Shown in pieces: positions 52,940-62,878 of a stretch of 64,000 bases of DNA (its first letter is position 1; every line of letters begins with the position of its first letter). The DNA is taken from assembly GCA_963775935.1 (NCBI GenBank), contig CAVZKR010000008.1:62001-126000 (forward strand), written 5' to 3'. Source of the DNA: JBBIPA01 sp963775935 (GTDB taxonomy: Bacteria; Chloroflexota; Dehalococcoidia; GIF9; UBA5629). Position numbers and translations under genes: made by a program. The notes below the pieces were generated by a model. The model made no database searches. It was not told the origin of the DNA and worked only from the letters and a program-made list of their open reading frames with translations.

Positions 52940-54346
52940 AAGCTCACTGCTTCTCGTTTTCCAAATAGTTTCCCAAAGGTGTCTTTGTCTATTTCTTCAA
53001 AAAATATCGCCCGGCCGGTTTCTCCCCGCAGACGGCGGGCTTCGCGAATACCCATGGCGCCCATCATTTCCAGTATCTGCGAATGCCAGGCTCCCATGAG
53101 GTTAACGATCCGCTGCGTGAGGATTGAGGGCGGAATTTTATCGAGACCTTCCGGGAAAATCAGCAATTTCTCCGGCTCCTCATATATCCTGACGCCCAGG
53201 GCAACCATGAGCGGTATGTCGATAGCCGTCAGGTCGGCGCCGCAGAGCATGGCTTTGGGCACATGCTCCGCCATGGCGATACCGCCCGAGGCGATAAGGG
53301 TGATCTCATCGCGGATACTGTCTTCCACCAGCCTCAGGTGGACGGCCCGGATAATATCCTTGAGAAGACGTCCATCCGTTTCTGCCGAGCCGTTGAGTTC
53401 CTGGCCGCGGTAATCGGCCACGATATGGATAATCTCCGCGCCGCTGTGCGCCAGCCTGGCAACGATGCTTTCCACGTCCTTCACAGCCGGGACGCGTATA
53501 ATGGTAAGGGCCTGGTTCAGCTTTTTGATTTTCTTCATTCAAACCCGGAAAATCGTTCAGCACCGCATCGCTATATTCGATAGCCACGAGGCGTGCTTTT
53601 TTGAGTATAGCCTCATGCGTGTCGATTTCTTTATGCGCAATACAGGGAATGATGTTGTTGCTATATTTCTCGACCTCGGGTGTAATCTCGGCCGCCGGCA
53701 TGATAATGCAGGTGTTGATCTCTGCGGCCGCCTTTACCATGGCTTCCTTGACATTCGAACTCAGATTGTCCGCCGGGATATCGAAGAGGATAGGGATGGG
53801 AAGATCGACGGTATCCGGGACCTTTGAAGCCAATTGCCCTTCAGAATCAAAGGTCAGATGATTGAGTTTACGGCCCAGGTCAACGGCGGTGCTGATATAT
53901 TCCCGTCCGTGGATCCCGTCCCGGGTCGGGCGCACGATTTCGGACATATCCGTCCACATGCTGTCAAAACCCGTTCCGGTAAACGGACCGCGGTAACCGG
54001 CGCCGGAAACAGGTACCTTCCCGTCCTCCGCCTGCTTCCAGAGGCTGATCAACATATCGGGCTTCCAGAACGCACCGCCGATATTGGAAAAATCCTTATC
54101 AAGGGATTTTTCCAGGGCTCCCCGCGGGCACTCCTGGATGCAGCGGAAACAGTTCCTGCATACCACGGTGTTCGGGTCTGCCATCTTGCGCGGATCATCT
54201 TTTCGGCGTTTATGCGCTTCATAAATACACACTTTGGTGCATTTGCCGCAATTGATGCAGTTTTCCCCCCGCACGATCTTGAATTTGAATACATAGTCCA
54301 GATCGAGGGGCGTAGCCTTGGTGTGAATGTGATATTTCTTCGGCAT
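52936..54346 (-). pseudogene. Second GltB2-like FMN/ferredoxin subunit, frameshifted near 53530
   Basis: Frame 1 (54346 to ~53530) gives a ferredoxin domain (CINCGKCTKVCIYEAH; CRNCFRCIQECPRGAL) and the first half of an FMN-barrel of the glutamate synthase family. Frame 2 (~53535 to 52936) gives the second half (IIHIVADYRGQELNG, LIASGGIAMAEHVPKAMLCGADLTAIDIPLMVALG, ILTQRIVNLMGAWHSQILEMMGAMGI). Deleting one A from the AAAA run near 53530 joins them. The ATG at 53538 could be mistaken for a separate gene, but the split falls inside the barrel. The barrel lacks the Cys-rich 3Fe-4S segment of the other subunit, so it may be a regulatory or electron-carrying paralogue. Confidence 0.8.
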
Positions 54347-54389
54347 AATCTTTATCCGTCTTTCTTAAATTATGTTTACATACGGAAGG

Positions 54390-56232
54390 TCAGTTGTTCC
54401 GCTCCACCATATCCCAGTACTCCTTGCTGTCATCGACCTTTTTCAGAAATTCCGTGATCTGAGCCTCCGGCCGGCCGAATTGACCTTCAAGCCTTTTTTC
54501 CAGGGCGTCCCAGAGCATCATCAGCTCGAGGTTGGTCTGGCATATCTCCTCGCAGGCCTTGCAGTGCATGCACAGAAAGGCAGCGGCCGCTTCCTCCCGC
54601 GTCACGGCCTGGCCGGCCAGGAGTTTCTTGGCAAGGGCGATCTTCCCTTTGGCCGTCACCGCTTCATTCCTGGTGACAAGATAGGCCGGGCATACCGCCA
54701 TGCAGTTTCCGCATTTGGCGCACGCATGGGTGCTGAGCTCGAGATCCAGGCTGTCGATTTTCTTATCCTTTCCCAGGAGGATTGTGGCGACTTTACCGAT
54801 CACGGGCGCCATCAGCACCAAGAGCTGCATGGCAGGACCGAAAACGGCCGGATGGAAGATCAGGCCGGAGATCCCCTTTGAACCGAGACTGAAGGATTTG
54901 CCCGGATTCAGGATATTGTTAGGGTCAACTTGGGCCTTATAGGCCTTCAGGTCGCGCTGTTTTTCTCTGCTGTACAGGTTATGGATAAAGGCGGCATTCC
55001 AGAGGCCAAGCCCGTAGGGTTCCGCGCCCAGCGCCACCGCGGCCTTGGTGAGCATGGAAACCAGGGGCACATTAATATAATATTTCTTCTTCCTGGAATC
55101 GCACAGGAAGGTAGACATGATAAGCGCCTTCTGGGAATCGATGATGTAGGAGTCGATGCATACCTCCACCCCGAAATACCCGCCCAGCTTCTTGGCCTTT
55201 TCGATGAAGGCTGCGGCCGACGTAATCGGTATAATGACCTCACTGGCCAGGATGGTCGGCCCCAAGCGCTTGGTCTTCATGCCGAACAGGCGCTCGTTCC
55301 AGAGGTAGTTCGCCACGTAGCGGGGCGCTTCTTCAATGTTGCTGTTTTGCGCCATGAATTGCACGAAATTTCCTTCGTCCTCGGCACTGCCGAATTCCAT
55401 CAGAACGGCGGCGCTCTTCTTGAATATGCCGGCTCGCATGATCTCGTTGATATCGGCCAGATGATTCTCATCCAAAAACCGGATAGCATTGGGCTTGAGC
55501 TGCTCGGAGGTCAGACTTTTTACGAACCGGTCGATGAATGCAAAGGCCTCCTTGTCGCTCGGAAAATACAGGAGATGGGGGTATGAACCCTGAGGAACAT
55601 CCCGCAACTTGAGGGTTACCTCAACCACAATGCCGAACTCTCCCTCGGTGGAGACGAAGTAGGTGAAATCACGGTCCGACGGGGATAGCTGCTTGACCTC
55701 GCCGGTGCCCGTGACGACCGTCATGGACACGATCTGTTTCGACAAGTGGCCGTACTTAAAGCTGTTGATGCCATATCCGCCGGTCGAGATCCAGCCGCCC
55801 ACCGTGGAAAACTTGCTTGAGGGGTATGTCATCAGACACAAGCCCTCTTTCTTGGCCATGATATCGATATCGCTCCAACGGGCGCCCGCTTCTACGGTAA
55901 CGGTCTTTTGGGCGGTGTCGATCGCCACGATCTTCCGGAAGGGGGACAGGTCGATAACGATTCCCGCATTGGTCGGGATGACACCGCCGAAGCCCCACGA
56001 GGCGGCGCCTCTCGGTACCACGGGGATTTTCATATCGTTGGCAAACGCCAGTACCTTTTATTATCTCATCTACATTTTTGGGCTGGACGACGAAATCGGG
56101 TAACGTCTTAAAAAACATTTTGGTCATGATCGGCGGTATATCACCGATGTCATGACTATACATTTCTCTTTCTGCCGCCTTGTCGAGGATTTTTATATCG
56201 CCCACGATCTTTCTGAACTCATCTGTCTTCAT
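54390..56232 (-). pseudogene. GlcD-like FAD oxidase fused to Fe-S domain, frameshifted near 56057
   Basis: About 613 codons. The N-terminus (56232 to ~56060, FRKIVGDIKILDKAAEREMYSHDIGDIP ... QPKNVDEIIK) and the remainder (VLAFANDMKIPVVPRGAASWGFGGVIPTNAGIVIDLS...) are in different frames; one extra A in an AAAA run near 56057 explains it. Domains: FAD-binding type 4 (PVVPRGAASWGFGG; YPSSKFSTVGGWISTGGYGI), FAD-oxidase C-terminal domain, then two CxxCxxC-type clusters (CAKCGNCMAVCPAY ... CMHCKACEEICQTN). Probably an electron-input subunit for the glutamate synthase in place of the usual GltD. First gene of the GC-rich operon. Confidence 0.8.
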
Positions 56233-56396
56233 AGTTAATAAGTCTCTTCACTCGCTATACATAATGATTCGGGGTCAGAAGAACAGTCACTTCTCTGAGT
56301 TGCTCTCCTCCACGAGGAATGGCTACCATCCCTCTGACACCCAAACCGGTGTTGAACCGTAGTTAACGAATTTTTACCTCCAAAATACCAAATTGT

Positions 56397-57740
56397 TCAC
56401 AATACAGGAAGGTATGTCTTGGTTTCGTAGTCACTCACCTGTATTCGGTATTTGTCCCACTCGATTTTCTTATTCTTGATAAATGCATCTAACACTACAT
56501 CGCCGAGTGCTTTCCGTACCAGTTTGCTATTTTCAGCAAGAGCTATTGCCTCACCGAGACTAGCAGGCAGAGTGTTAATGCCTCGCCTCTTGCGCTCCTC
56601 ATCAGCCATGTGGTAGACATTCTCTTCCACTGGCTCTGGCGGTTCGAGTCCTTCCTCAATACCCTGCAGACCGGCTGCCAGCAACACACTGAAACACAGG
56701 TAGGGATTGCAGGCAGGATCGGGAGAACGAATCTCAAATCGAGTGGCATTTTCCTTGCCTATTTCATATTGTGGTACTCTAATTAGGTCAGAACGGTTGC
56801 GCTGTGCCCAGGAAATGTATACCGGTGCCTCATAACCCGGCACCAAACGCTTGTAAGAGTTAACCCACTGACTGGTAACGGCAGTAAACTCCGGAGCATA
56901 TTTTAACAGACCGGCAACGAAGCTTAATGCTACTTTGGAAAGATGATACTTGCCTTTCTCATCAAAGAAGGCGTTGCGTTCACCTTTGAACAATGACTGA
57001 TGCACGTGCATGCCGCTGCCATTGATACCGAACACAGGCTTGGGCATAAAAGTTGCGTATACCCCATTTTTCTCGGCAACCTGTTTCACTATGAGGCGAT
57101 AGGTCATCACATTATCCGCCATGGTTAAAGCATCACAATACTGCATATCAATCTCGTGCTGGCTGACGGCTACCTCATGGTGGGATTTATCTACCGGGAT
57201 GCCCATTCTCTCCAGGGTGAGCACTGTCTCTCGTCTCAGGTCTGTCGCCGCATCGGGCATGATATCGAAATATCCACCCTGGTCAAGTGGTTCGGTCCCT
57301 TTGTTATCCTTGAAGTAAAAGTACTCCAATTCCGGACCTACATAATAAATATAACCCATATCTGCTGCCCGTTTTAGATTTTGCTTCAGCACAAATCGGG
57401 GATCAGCTTCGAGCGGTTCACGGTCCGGTTTCATGATATCACAGAACATCCGGGCTACCGCCGAGTGCTCCTGAGGTCTCCATGGCAGTAACTGAAAAGT
57501 CTCCGGATCGGGCATGCATATCATGTCGCTTTCGTCAATACGGGCAAAGCCCTGAATTGAAGAGCCATCAAATCCCACACCATTGTTAAGAGCGTATTCC
57601 AATTGCTCCACGGGAATGGCAAAGTTTTTAAGAACTCCCAGGATGTCAGTAAACCATAGTCGGATAAATTTGACATCATGCTCCTTTGATGTCTTAAGAA
57701 CGTATTCTTTAGCTTCTTTTTTACTCATCTTAGTTGCCAT
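56397..57740 (-). CDS. glnA: Glutamine synthetase type I
   Basis: 447 residues, a short GSI-alpha-type enzyme. Motifs: GFDGSSIQGFARIDESDM, ELEYFYF, HHEVAVSQHEIDMQYCDALTMADNVMTYR, MPKPVFGINGSGMHVHQSL, SYKRLVPGYEAPVYISWAQRNRS and RFEIRSPDPACNPYL. The adenylylation-site loop of GSI-beta is not evident, so control is more likely by feedback or transcription. Ligates ammonium to glutamate. It starts 49 nt after glnB in the amt-glnB-glnA series. The 3' end has a relic paralogue at 46692. The 56233-56396 gap to the foreign operon has no gene. Confidence 0.97.
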   Translation of the reverse strand: MATKMSKKEAKEYVLKTSKEHDVKFIRLWFTDILGVLKNFAIPVEQLEYALNNGVGFDGSSIQGFARIDESDMICMPDPETFQLLPWRPQEHSAVARMFCDIMKPDREPLEADPRFVLKQNLKRAADMGYIYYVGPELEYFYFKDNKGTEPLDQGGYFDIMPDAATDLRRETVLTLERMGIPVDKSHHEVAVSQHEIDMQYCDALTMADNVMTYRLIVKQVAEKNGVYATFMPKPVFGINGSGMHVHQSLFKGERNAFFDEKGKYHLSKVALSFVAGLLKYAPEFTAVTSQWVNSYKRLVPGYEAPVYISWAQRNRSDLIRVPQYEIGKENATRFEIRSPDPACNPYLCFSVLLAAGLQGIEEGLEPPEPVEENVYHMADEERKRRGINTLPASLGEAIALAENSKLVRKALGDVVLDAFIKNKKIEWDKYRIQVSDYETKTYLPVL

Positions 57741-57789
57741 CTCTTCTCCTTTTTTAATTAATTATTTATTTTAGCGCTTTTGACATATT

Positions 57790-58131
57790 TTAAATAGCAT
57801 CATTGCCTGCATCGCCGGTTCTGATACGGACAGCATTCTCCACCGGCAACACAAAAATCTTGCCGTCACCCCTCTCCCCTCCAGTCCGGGCATTTGAAGC
57901 AATAGCATTAATGACCCTTGATACATCTTCATCCAGAACGACGATCTCTATCTTAATCTTGGGTAGAAAATCTACATGGTACTCGCCTACCCGCCACTGA
58001 AGTGTCAGCCCTTTTTGCCGGCCTCTACCGCTCACCGCGGTGACTGTCATACCGAAGTAGCTCAGGTTCTCCAGGGCAATCCTGACAGCATCCAGTTTCT
58101 CTTCCCTGATAATAGCCTCTATCTTTTTCAT
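57790..58131 (-). CDS. glnB: PII nitrogen signal protein
   Basis: 113 residues. PII signatures: MKKIEAIIREEKLDAVRIALENLSYFGMTVTAVSGRGRQKGLT, the T-loop ending RVGEYHVDFLPKIKIEIVV (the conserved tyrosine of the uridylylation site is present in GEY, while the upstream loop residue is Trp) and GERGDGKIFVLPVENAVRIRTGDAGNDA. Binds ATP/ADP and 2-oxoglutarate and gates the ammonium channel. Its ATG overlaps the amt stop by 4 nt; it could equally be called glnK because it is linked to amt. Confidence 0.96.
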   Translation of the reverse strand: MKKIEAIIREEKLDAVRIALENLSYFGMTVTAVSGRGRQKGLTLQWRVGEYHVDFLPKIKIEIVVLDEDVSRVINAIASNARTGGERGDGKIFVLPVENAVRIRTGDAGNDAI

Positions 58132-59363
58132 CTCAGTTGCCCTCCATAGGCTCGTTCGCCATGCTGTGAGATATCGAGACCTACAATTTCCTCTTCAGAG
58201 GTGACTCGTAGCCCTACCGTGACATTGACAAGCTTTGCCAATAGCCAGGTTATGCAGAAGGAAAAAACAATGGTGACCGCAATAGCAGCCAGCTGAATTA
58301 AAACTTGCTTGCCGTTTCCATCGATTAGTCCCGACCCGGCTGAATTGACAGCGACCGTAGCAAAAATACCAGTAGCCAAGGCTCCCCATATCCCACCAAT
58401 GCCATGGCAGGCAAAGACATCCAGTGATTCATCTATTCTATTAGTTTTGCTGCGCCATGTCATTACGTAATAAGAAAGTACTGAAGCTATGGCTCCTATG
58501 GGTATTCCAGCCCAGGGCTGAACAAAGCCAGCGCCAGGTGTGATTGCTGCCAGACCGACCACAGCGCCAGTGGCTGCTCCTAGCACTGATGGTCGGCGGT
58601 TAACCCAGCCCAGAATCATCCAGGTAAGAGCAGCAGCAGCAGCTGAGGTGTTAGTAGCTACGAATGCGTTGGAAGCCAGTCCGCCTGCAGTAAGTGCGCT
58701 CCCAGCGTTGAAGCCGAACCACCCAAACCAGAGCAGAGCTGCACCTAGTACAACCATCGGTATGTTGTTAGGCTCCATAGGGACTCTCTCTTTGAATCCT
58801 TGTCGCGGGCCGAGCACCATGACCAGCGCTAGCGCTGAAATACCAGCATTAAGATGCACTACTATGCCGCCGGCGAAATCAAGTGTTCCCAACCTGGTAA
58901 GCCAGCCATTGCTGCCCCATACCCAATGGGCGACCGGGCAGTAGGCCAGAGTAAACCACAGGGTTGCAAAGATAAGCAGAGCACCGAATTTAATTCGCTC
59001 AACAACAGCGCCGGTAATTAGAGCCACGGTGATAATAGCAAAAGTCGCTTGGAACATCATAAACGCTAGATGAGGGACAGTTGTGGCATATACAGATGAT
59101 GGTTCCTGGCCAACGCCTATCAGTCCGATCCAGTTTAGTCCTCCGATTACTCCGCCTTTGTCTGGTCCGAAGCTCATACTGTAGCCGTAGAGTATCCACA
59201 GGATAGAAACCAACGCTAGTATGGCAAAGCTCATCATAACAGTGGAGAGGATGTTTTTCCTTCTTACCATTCCACCGTAAAAGAAAGCTAATGCCGGCGT
59301 CATGAGCATTACAAGCGCCGTAGATACTAATAGCCAAGCAGTATCACCAGTATCTATTGACAT
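58128..59363 (-). CDS. amtB: Ammonium transporter
   Basis: 411 residues with eleven predicted helices. Features: DTAWLLVSTALVMLMTPALAFFYGGMVRRKN, the twin-His pore region (GGIVVHLNAGISALALVMVLGPR; DVFACHGIGGIWGALATGIF), and FAIITVALITGAVVERIKF. No cleavable signal peptide is obvious. Ribosome site AAAGGAGG 8 nt upstream. Overlaps glnB by 4 nt; the pair is the classic amt-PII module. Confidence 0.96.
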   Translation of the reverse strand: MSIDTGDTAWLLVSTALVMLMTPALAFFYGGMVRRKNILSTVMMSFAILALVSILWILYGYSMSFGPDKGGVIGGLNWIGLIGVGQEPSSVYATTVPHLAFMMFQATFAIITVALITGAVVERIKFGALLIFATLWFTLAYCPVAHWVWGSNGWLTRLGTLDFAGGIVVHLNAGISALALVMVLGPRQGFKERVPMEPNNIPMVVLGAALLWFGWFGFNAGSALTAGGLASNAFVATNTSAAAAALTWMILGWVNRRPSVLGAATGAVVGLAAITPGAGFVQPWAGIPIGAIASVLSYYVMTWRSKTNRIDESLDVFACHGIGGIWGALATGIFATVAVNSAGSGLIDGNGKQVLIQLAAIAVTIVFSFCITWLLAKLVNVTVGLRVTSEEEIVGLDISQHGERAYGGQLR

Positions 59364-59488
59364 GTTCGTACCTCCTTTCGTTTTATTACTAGCGTGGTAG
59401 CACCTTTTTTAATGGAAATAGACTCTCTTCAATTTCAGGTTCCTCCTTCCATTGTTATACGGTATACGGCTGCCGCTTTCCGCATATT

Positions 59489-59518
59489 ATAATAACATCT
59501 CATATTTTCTTTTGTCAA
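59489..59518 (-). promoter_or_regulatory. Promoter of the amtB-glnB(-glnA) operon
   Basis: On the minus strand, TTGACA (59518-59513), 18-bp spacer, TATTAT (59494-59489), about 125 nt upstream of the amtB start. The leader contains GGAAGGAGGAACC (about 59458-59446), similar to the GGAAGGGAGAAC near nrpR (44830), a possible common regulatory site. Confidence 0.65.
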
Positions 59519-59806
59519 GTTACAAGGTATGTCTTCTGTTATCATTTCCAGATCATTCATCATGACTAAACCTAATCGTTTTAATACCCGATTACAATGG
59601 TAAACATCAAATAAATATTGGGCTTATTTAAAGAAGGAGATTGCAAGGTTTGATATTGCCCAGTTATTATTTTTATGTCAAGTAGTACTCAGTCTGGCCT
59701 TATGTTCTCAGGGACTTTAAAAATATGAACACTATCGCAAATTGACGGAACGCCTTCATCAGTTTTCTAGCTTTTACATAAGAATATCGATCTTAGTTTT
59801 ATTATA

Positions 59807-59837
59807 AAGTGATAACTTTATTATTAAGTTACCACTT
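59807..59837. promoter_or_regulatory. Inverted repeat in the amtB-5S rRNA intergenic region
   Basis: AAGTGATAACTT and AAGTTACCACTT are near-perfect inverted arms separated by about 7 nt; no T-run follows, so an operator is likelier than a terminator. The long gap 59519-59940 otherwise contains only AT-rich sequence and no gene I can support. Confidence 0.35.
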
Positions 59838-59940
59838 ACACCATAGCAATAGTATCAACCAAGTTTTTGACTAATTTAGTTGACTGCGCATAATTACATT
59901 TAGAATATTCCTGTCCTTTTGGTATTGCCAAGGTAAAAAA

Positions 59941-59970
59941 TTGACAAAAAGTGTCGATATATGGTAAAGT
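59941..59970 (+). promoter_or_regulatory. Promoter of the 5S rRNA gene
   Basis: TTGACA at 59941-59946, then 18 bp, then TAAAGT at 59965-59970. Start would fall about 25 nt before the 5S rRNA. Shows that the 5S gene has its own promoter and does not depend on a 23S gene upstream. Confidence 0.6.
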
Positions 59971-60001
59971 AAAACCCACTTCATTTTTAGAATAATTGAA
60001 T

Positions 60002-60121
60002 CCTCTGGTGGTAAGAGCGAGGTGGTACCACCCGTTCCCATCCCGAACACGGAAGTGAAACGCCTCAGCGCAGACGATACTGAGGGGGCAACTCTTTGGG
60101 AAAATATGCCACTGCCAGGGG
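60002..60121 (+). rRNA. rrf: 5S ribosomal RNA
   Basis: 120 nt. Helix I CCTCTGGTG pairs with the 3' TGCCAGGGG end; conserved loop sequences GAGGTGGTACCACCCG, CCATCCCGAACACGGAAGTGAAACGC and the GATACTGAGGGGGCAACTCTTTGGGA arm are in the right order. No 16S or 23S rRNA gene adjoins it, so it is an unlinked 5S gene. Confidence 0.96.
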
Positions 60122-60193
60122 GTTCTTTTATACTCTTCGTTAAATTCCCTTAAGAGCTGCCCAAGGGATTATCTATTTTCCATCGTAACAGTT

Positions 60194-60222
60194 TTGACTT
60201 GACGCTACAAACTACTTATAAT
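60194..60222 (+). promoter_or_regulatory. clpC promoter
   Basis: TTGACT (60194-60199), 17-bp spacer, TATAAT (60217-60222), about 70 nt before the clpC ATG. No CIRCE or CtsR-type operator is evident. A weak inverted repeat AATTCCCTT...AAGGGATT (60143-60170) precedes it and may end the 5S transcript. Confidence 0.7.
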
Positions 60223-60293
60223 TAACTTAAACAGAAGCTACAGGAAACAATATAGTAGCTTAAGGCTGAGCAAGCGAAAAAAGAGGTACGTAT

Positions 60294-62765
60294 ATGGCTA
60301 GTAGATTTGAGAAGTTTTCGGAGCGAGCTCGCCGGTCTCTTACCCGAGCTCAGGAAGAAGCGCAACATTTCGGTCATAACTATATTGATACCGAACATAT
60401 CCTGTTAGGTTTAATAGCTGAAGAAGATGGGGTTGCGAGCAAGGTATTAAATAACCTAGGTGTTCCACCTAGTAAAATACGCGCTGCAGTTGAATTTGTT
60501 GTCGGCCGAGGAGAACGGTCAGGCAGTGGTGAGGTGGGACTTACTCCCCGAGCCAAGAGAGTAATTGAGCTTGCGGTAGATGAAGCGCGACGACTTAATC
60601 ACAGTTACATCGGCACAGAACATCTTCTTTTAGGTCTTTTACGCGAACATGAAGGAACTGCAGCCAGTGTTTTGGAGAGTTTTGGTGTAACTCTGGAAAA
60701 AGTACAAGCTGAAACAAACAGCCTGCTGAGCCAAAACGTTCCTCAAACTCGTGGAACTGCTCGTGGCACAGCTCGAACTCCCATCTTAGACCAACTTGGA
60801 ATAGACTTAACTGCTGCTGCAAGAGCTGGCAAGCTTGATCCCGTTGTTGATCGTAATAAGGAGATTGAGCGTGTAATTCAAATACTGAGCCGCCGCACTA
60901 AAAACAATCCAGCTCTTATCGGGGAACCTGGTGTAGGTAAAACCGCCATTGTTGAGGGATTGGCACATAGGATTGCGGAAGGTAACGTTCCAGAGACACT
61001 GCAGGGTAAACGTTTGCTAACGTTAGATATAGGTTTATTAGTGGCTGGCACCAAATACCGTGGTGAATTTGAGGAAAGATTGAAGAAAGTGGTTGACGAG
61101 ATAAAAAACGCCGGCAATTGCGTGATTTTTATCGACGAATTCCATACTTTGGTTGGAGCTGGTGCTGCAGAGGGAGCCGTCGATGCCTCTAATATTTTGA
61201 AACCATCTCTCGCCAGAGGTGAGCTTCAGTGTATTGGTGCTACAACATTAGACGAGTACCGAAAGCATGTAGAAAAAGACCCCGGCTTGGAACGTCGCTT
61301 CCAGCCTATCGTAGTTGCAGAACCCACTATAGAGGATACTATTGAAATTCTAAAGGGTATTAAGGGACGCTATGAAGAATATCATCGCCTTATCATAAGT
61401 GACGAGGCTCTTCAGGTTGCTGCCAACTTGGCTGCCCGATACATACCAGACAGGTTTCTACCTGACAAGGCCATTGATTTGATGGATGAAGCTGCATCGC
61501 GGGTGAGGATAAAACGTGGTTCAGTACCCATGGGATTGTCAGAGGCAAGGCGTGCGCTGGAAAGTATCAGACGAGATAAAGATGCAGCAATATCTTCCCA
61601 GCAATACGAATACGCTGCTGAGCTTCGAGATAGAGAAATACAATTGATGGAAAAAATAAAGGGCATAGAGCAGGATTGGCAGGTAGAGCAGAAGCAAGAA
61701 AAGCCTACAGTTACTGAAGAAGACATAGCGGACGTAGCAAGCATGTGGACAGGGATTCCTGTTGTACGGTTAACTACGGATGAATCCAGCAGGCTTCTCC
61801 ATATGGAAGAGGCATTGCATAAGCGAATTATAGGACAGGATGAATCTATTATAAACGTCTCTAAAGCAGTACGACGTGCTCGTGCCGGAGTGAAAGACGT
61901 ACGTCGTCCTATTGGCAGCTTTATGTTTTTGGGACCTACGGGAGTAGGGAAGACTGAACTGGTGAGAGCGCTCGCCGAGTTTATGTTCGGCAGTGAAGAT
62001 ACCATGATCAGGCTTGATATGTCTGAATTTATGGAGCGGCATGCTGTTGCGCGACTGGTTGGTGCTCCACCAGGATACGTGGGTTATGAAGAAGGTGGCC
62101 AACTAACTGAGGCAGTAAGACGAAAATCTTATTGTGTCATCCTGCTTGACGAAATAGAGAAAGCACATCCTGATGTCTACAATATCCTGTTACAGATTTT
62201 TGACGATGGGCATCTGACCGATGCTAAGGGCAGGCGTGTAGATTTCCGTAATAGTATTATTGTTATGACTAGTAATATTGGCGCTCAGGATATCTTAAAG
62301 AACGCCGGCCTTGGTTTTGTTGCCCATACCGATGAAACAAAAGACCGCAAGGCTGAATATGAAAAAATGAAAGACAAGGTCCTGAAGCAATTGAAATCGC
62401 ACTTCCGCCCTGAGTTTCTCAATAGACTCGATGGCACGGTTGTATTCCATTCTCTCAATAAGGACCAGATACGCCAGATCGTCGATTTAATGCTCTCGCA
62501 GGTAGTAAAGTCATTGGCCGAGAAAAGTATAAAGCTTGAAATTACCGACGCAGCTAAAACTTTCCTTGGCGAGAAAGGATATGATCCCGATTATGGTGCA
62601 AGACCTTTGCGCCGTGTTATACAGGATGAGGTTGAAGACAAGCTATCTGAAGCATTATTGCGTGGTGATTTTCAGGCTGGCAATACCGTAAGGGTAGATT
62701 ACGATAGCGAGAAGATTGTAATCAAAGCAGTTGTTGAACCAGTTTTAATGGAGAAAAAAAGCTAA
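60294..62765 (+). CDS. clpC: Clp protease ATP-binding subunit ClpC
   Basis: 823 residues, AAA+ unfoldase that feeds ClpP. Two N-terminal Clp repeats (FSERARRSLTRAQEEAQHFGHNYIDTEHILLGL; LNHSYIGTEHLLLGLL), AAA domain 1 with Walker A GEPGVGKTA and Walker B IFIDEFHTL, a middle UVR domain (QQYEYAAELRDREIQLMEK) diagnostic of ClpC, AAA domain 2 with Walker A GPTGVGKTE and VILLDEIEKAHPDVYN, and the C-terminal D2-small domain. Likely degrades tmRNA-tagged and damaged proteins. Start preceded by AGAGG. Confidence 0.97.
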   Translation: MASRFEKFSERARRSLTRAQEEAQHFGHNYIDTEHILLGLIAEEDGVASKVLNNLGVPPSKIRAAVEFVVGRGERSGSGEVGLTPRAKRVIELAVDEARRLNHSYIGTEHLLLGLLREHEGTAASVLESFGVTLEKVQAETNSLLSQNVPQTRGTARGTARTPILDQLGIDLTAAARAGKLDPVVDRNKEIERVIQILSRRTKNNPALIGEPGVGKTAIVEGLAHRIAEGNVPETLQGKRLLTLDIGLLVAGTKYRGEFEERLKKVVDEIKNAGNCVIFIDEFHTLVGAGAAEGAVDASNILKPSLARGELQCIGATTLDEYRKHVEKDPGLERRFQPIVVAEPTIEDTIEILKGIKGRYEEYHRLIISDEALQVAANLAARYIPDRFLPDKAIDLMDEAASRVRIKRGSVPMGLSEARRALESIRRDKDAAISSQQYEYAAELRDREIQLMEKIKGIEQDWQVEQKQEKPTVTEEDIADVASMWTGIPVVRLTTDESSRLLHMEEALHKRIIGQDESIINVSKAVRRARAGVKDVRRPIGSFMFLGPTGVGKTELVRALAEFMFGSEDTMIRLDMSEFMERHAVARLVGAPPGYVGYEEGGQLTEAVRRKSYCVILLDEIEKAHPDVYNILLQIFDDGHLTDAKGRRVDFRNSIIVMTSNIGAQDILKNAGLGFVAHTDETKDRKAEYEKMKDKVLKQLKSHFRPEFLNRLDGTVVFHSLNKDQIRQIVDLMLSQVVKSLAEKSIKLEITDAAKTFLGEKGYDPDYGARPLRRVIQDEVEDKLSEALLRGDFQAGNTVRVDYDSEKIVIKAVVEPVLMEKKS

Positions 62766-62810
62766 GTACTCAGATCTATATAACAACTGCAAATTTGATA
62801 GCCTTAATCT

Positions 62811-62846
62811 GGGCGGGACTGAATTGATACATAGCCCCGCCCTTTT
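62811..62846 (+). terminator. Intrinsic terminator after clpC
   Basis: Stem GGGCGGGACT with AGCCCCGCCC (one mismatch) and a loop GAATTGATACAT, followed by TTTTT. Separates clpC from ispD. Confidence 0.85.
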
Positions 62847-62878
62847 TAATTCAAGGGAAATACTATAATATAGCGAAG

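Noticed and set aside
52936..53538. Separate gene starting at the ATG at 53538
   Set aside because: The frame begins in the middle of an FMN-barrel domain whose first half is in the adjoining frame; one extra A explains the break.
50208..53583. Several long plus-strand open frames (50208-51209, 52046-52930, 53263-53583)
   Set aside because: Antisense to recognisable glutamate synthase genes; long only because the region is GC-rich.
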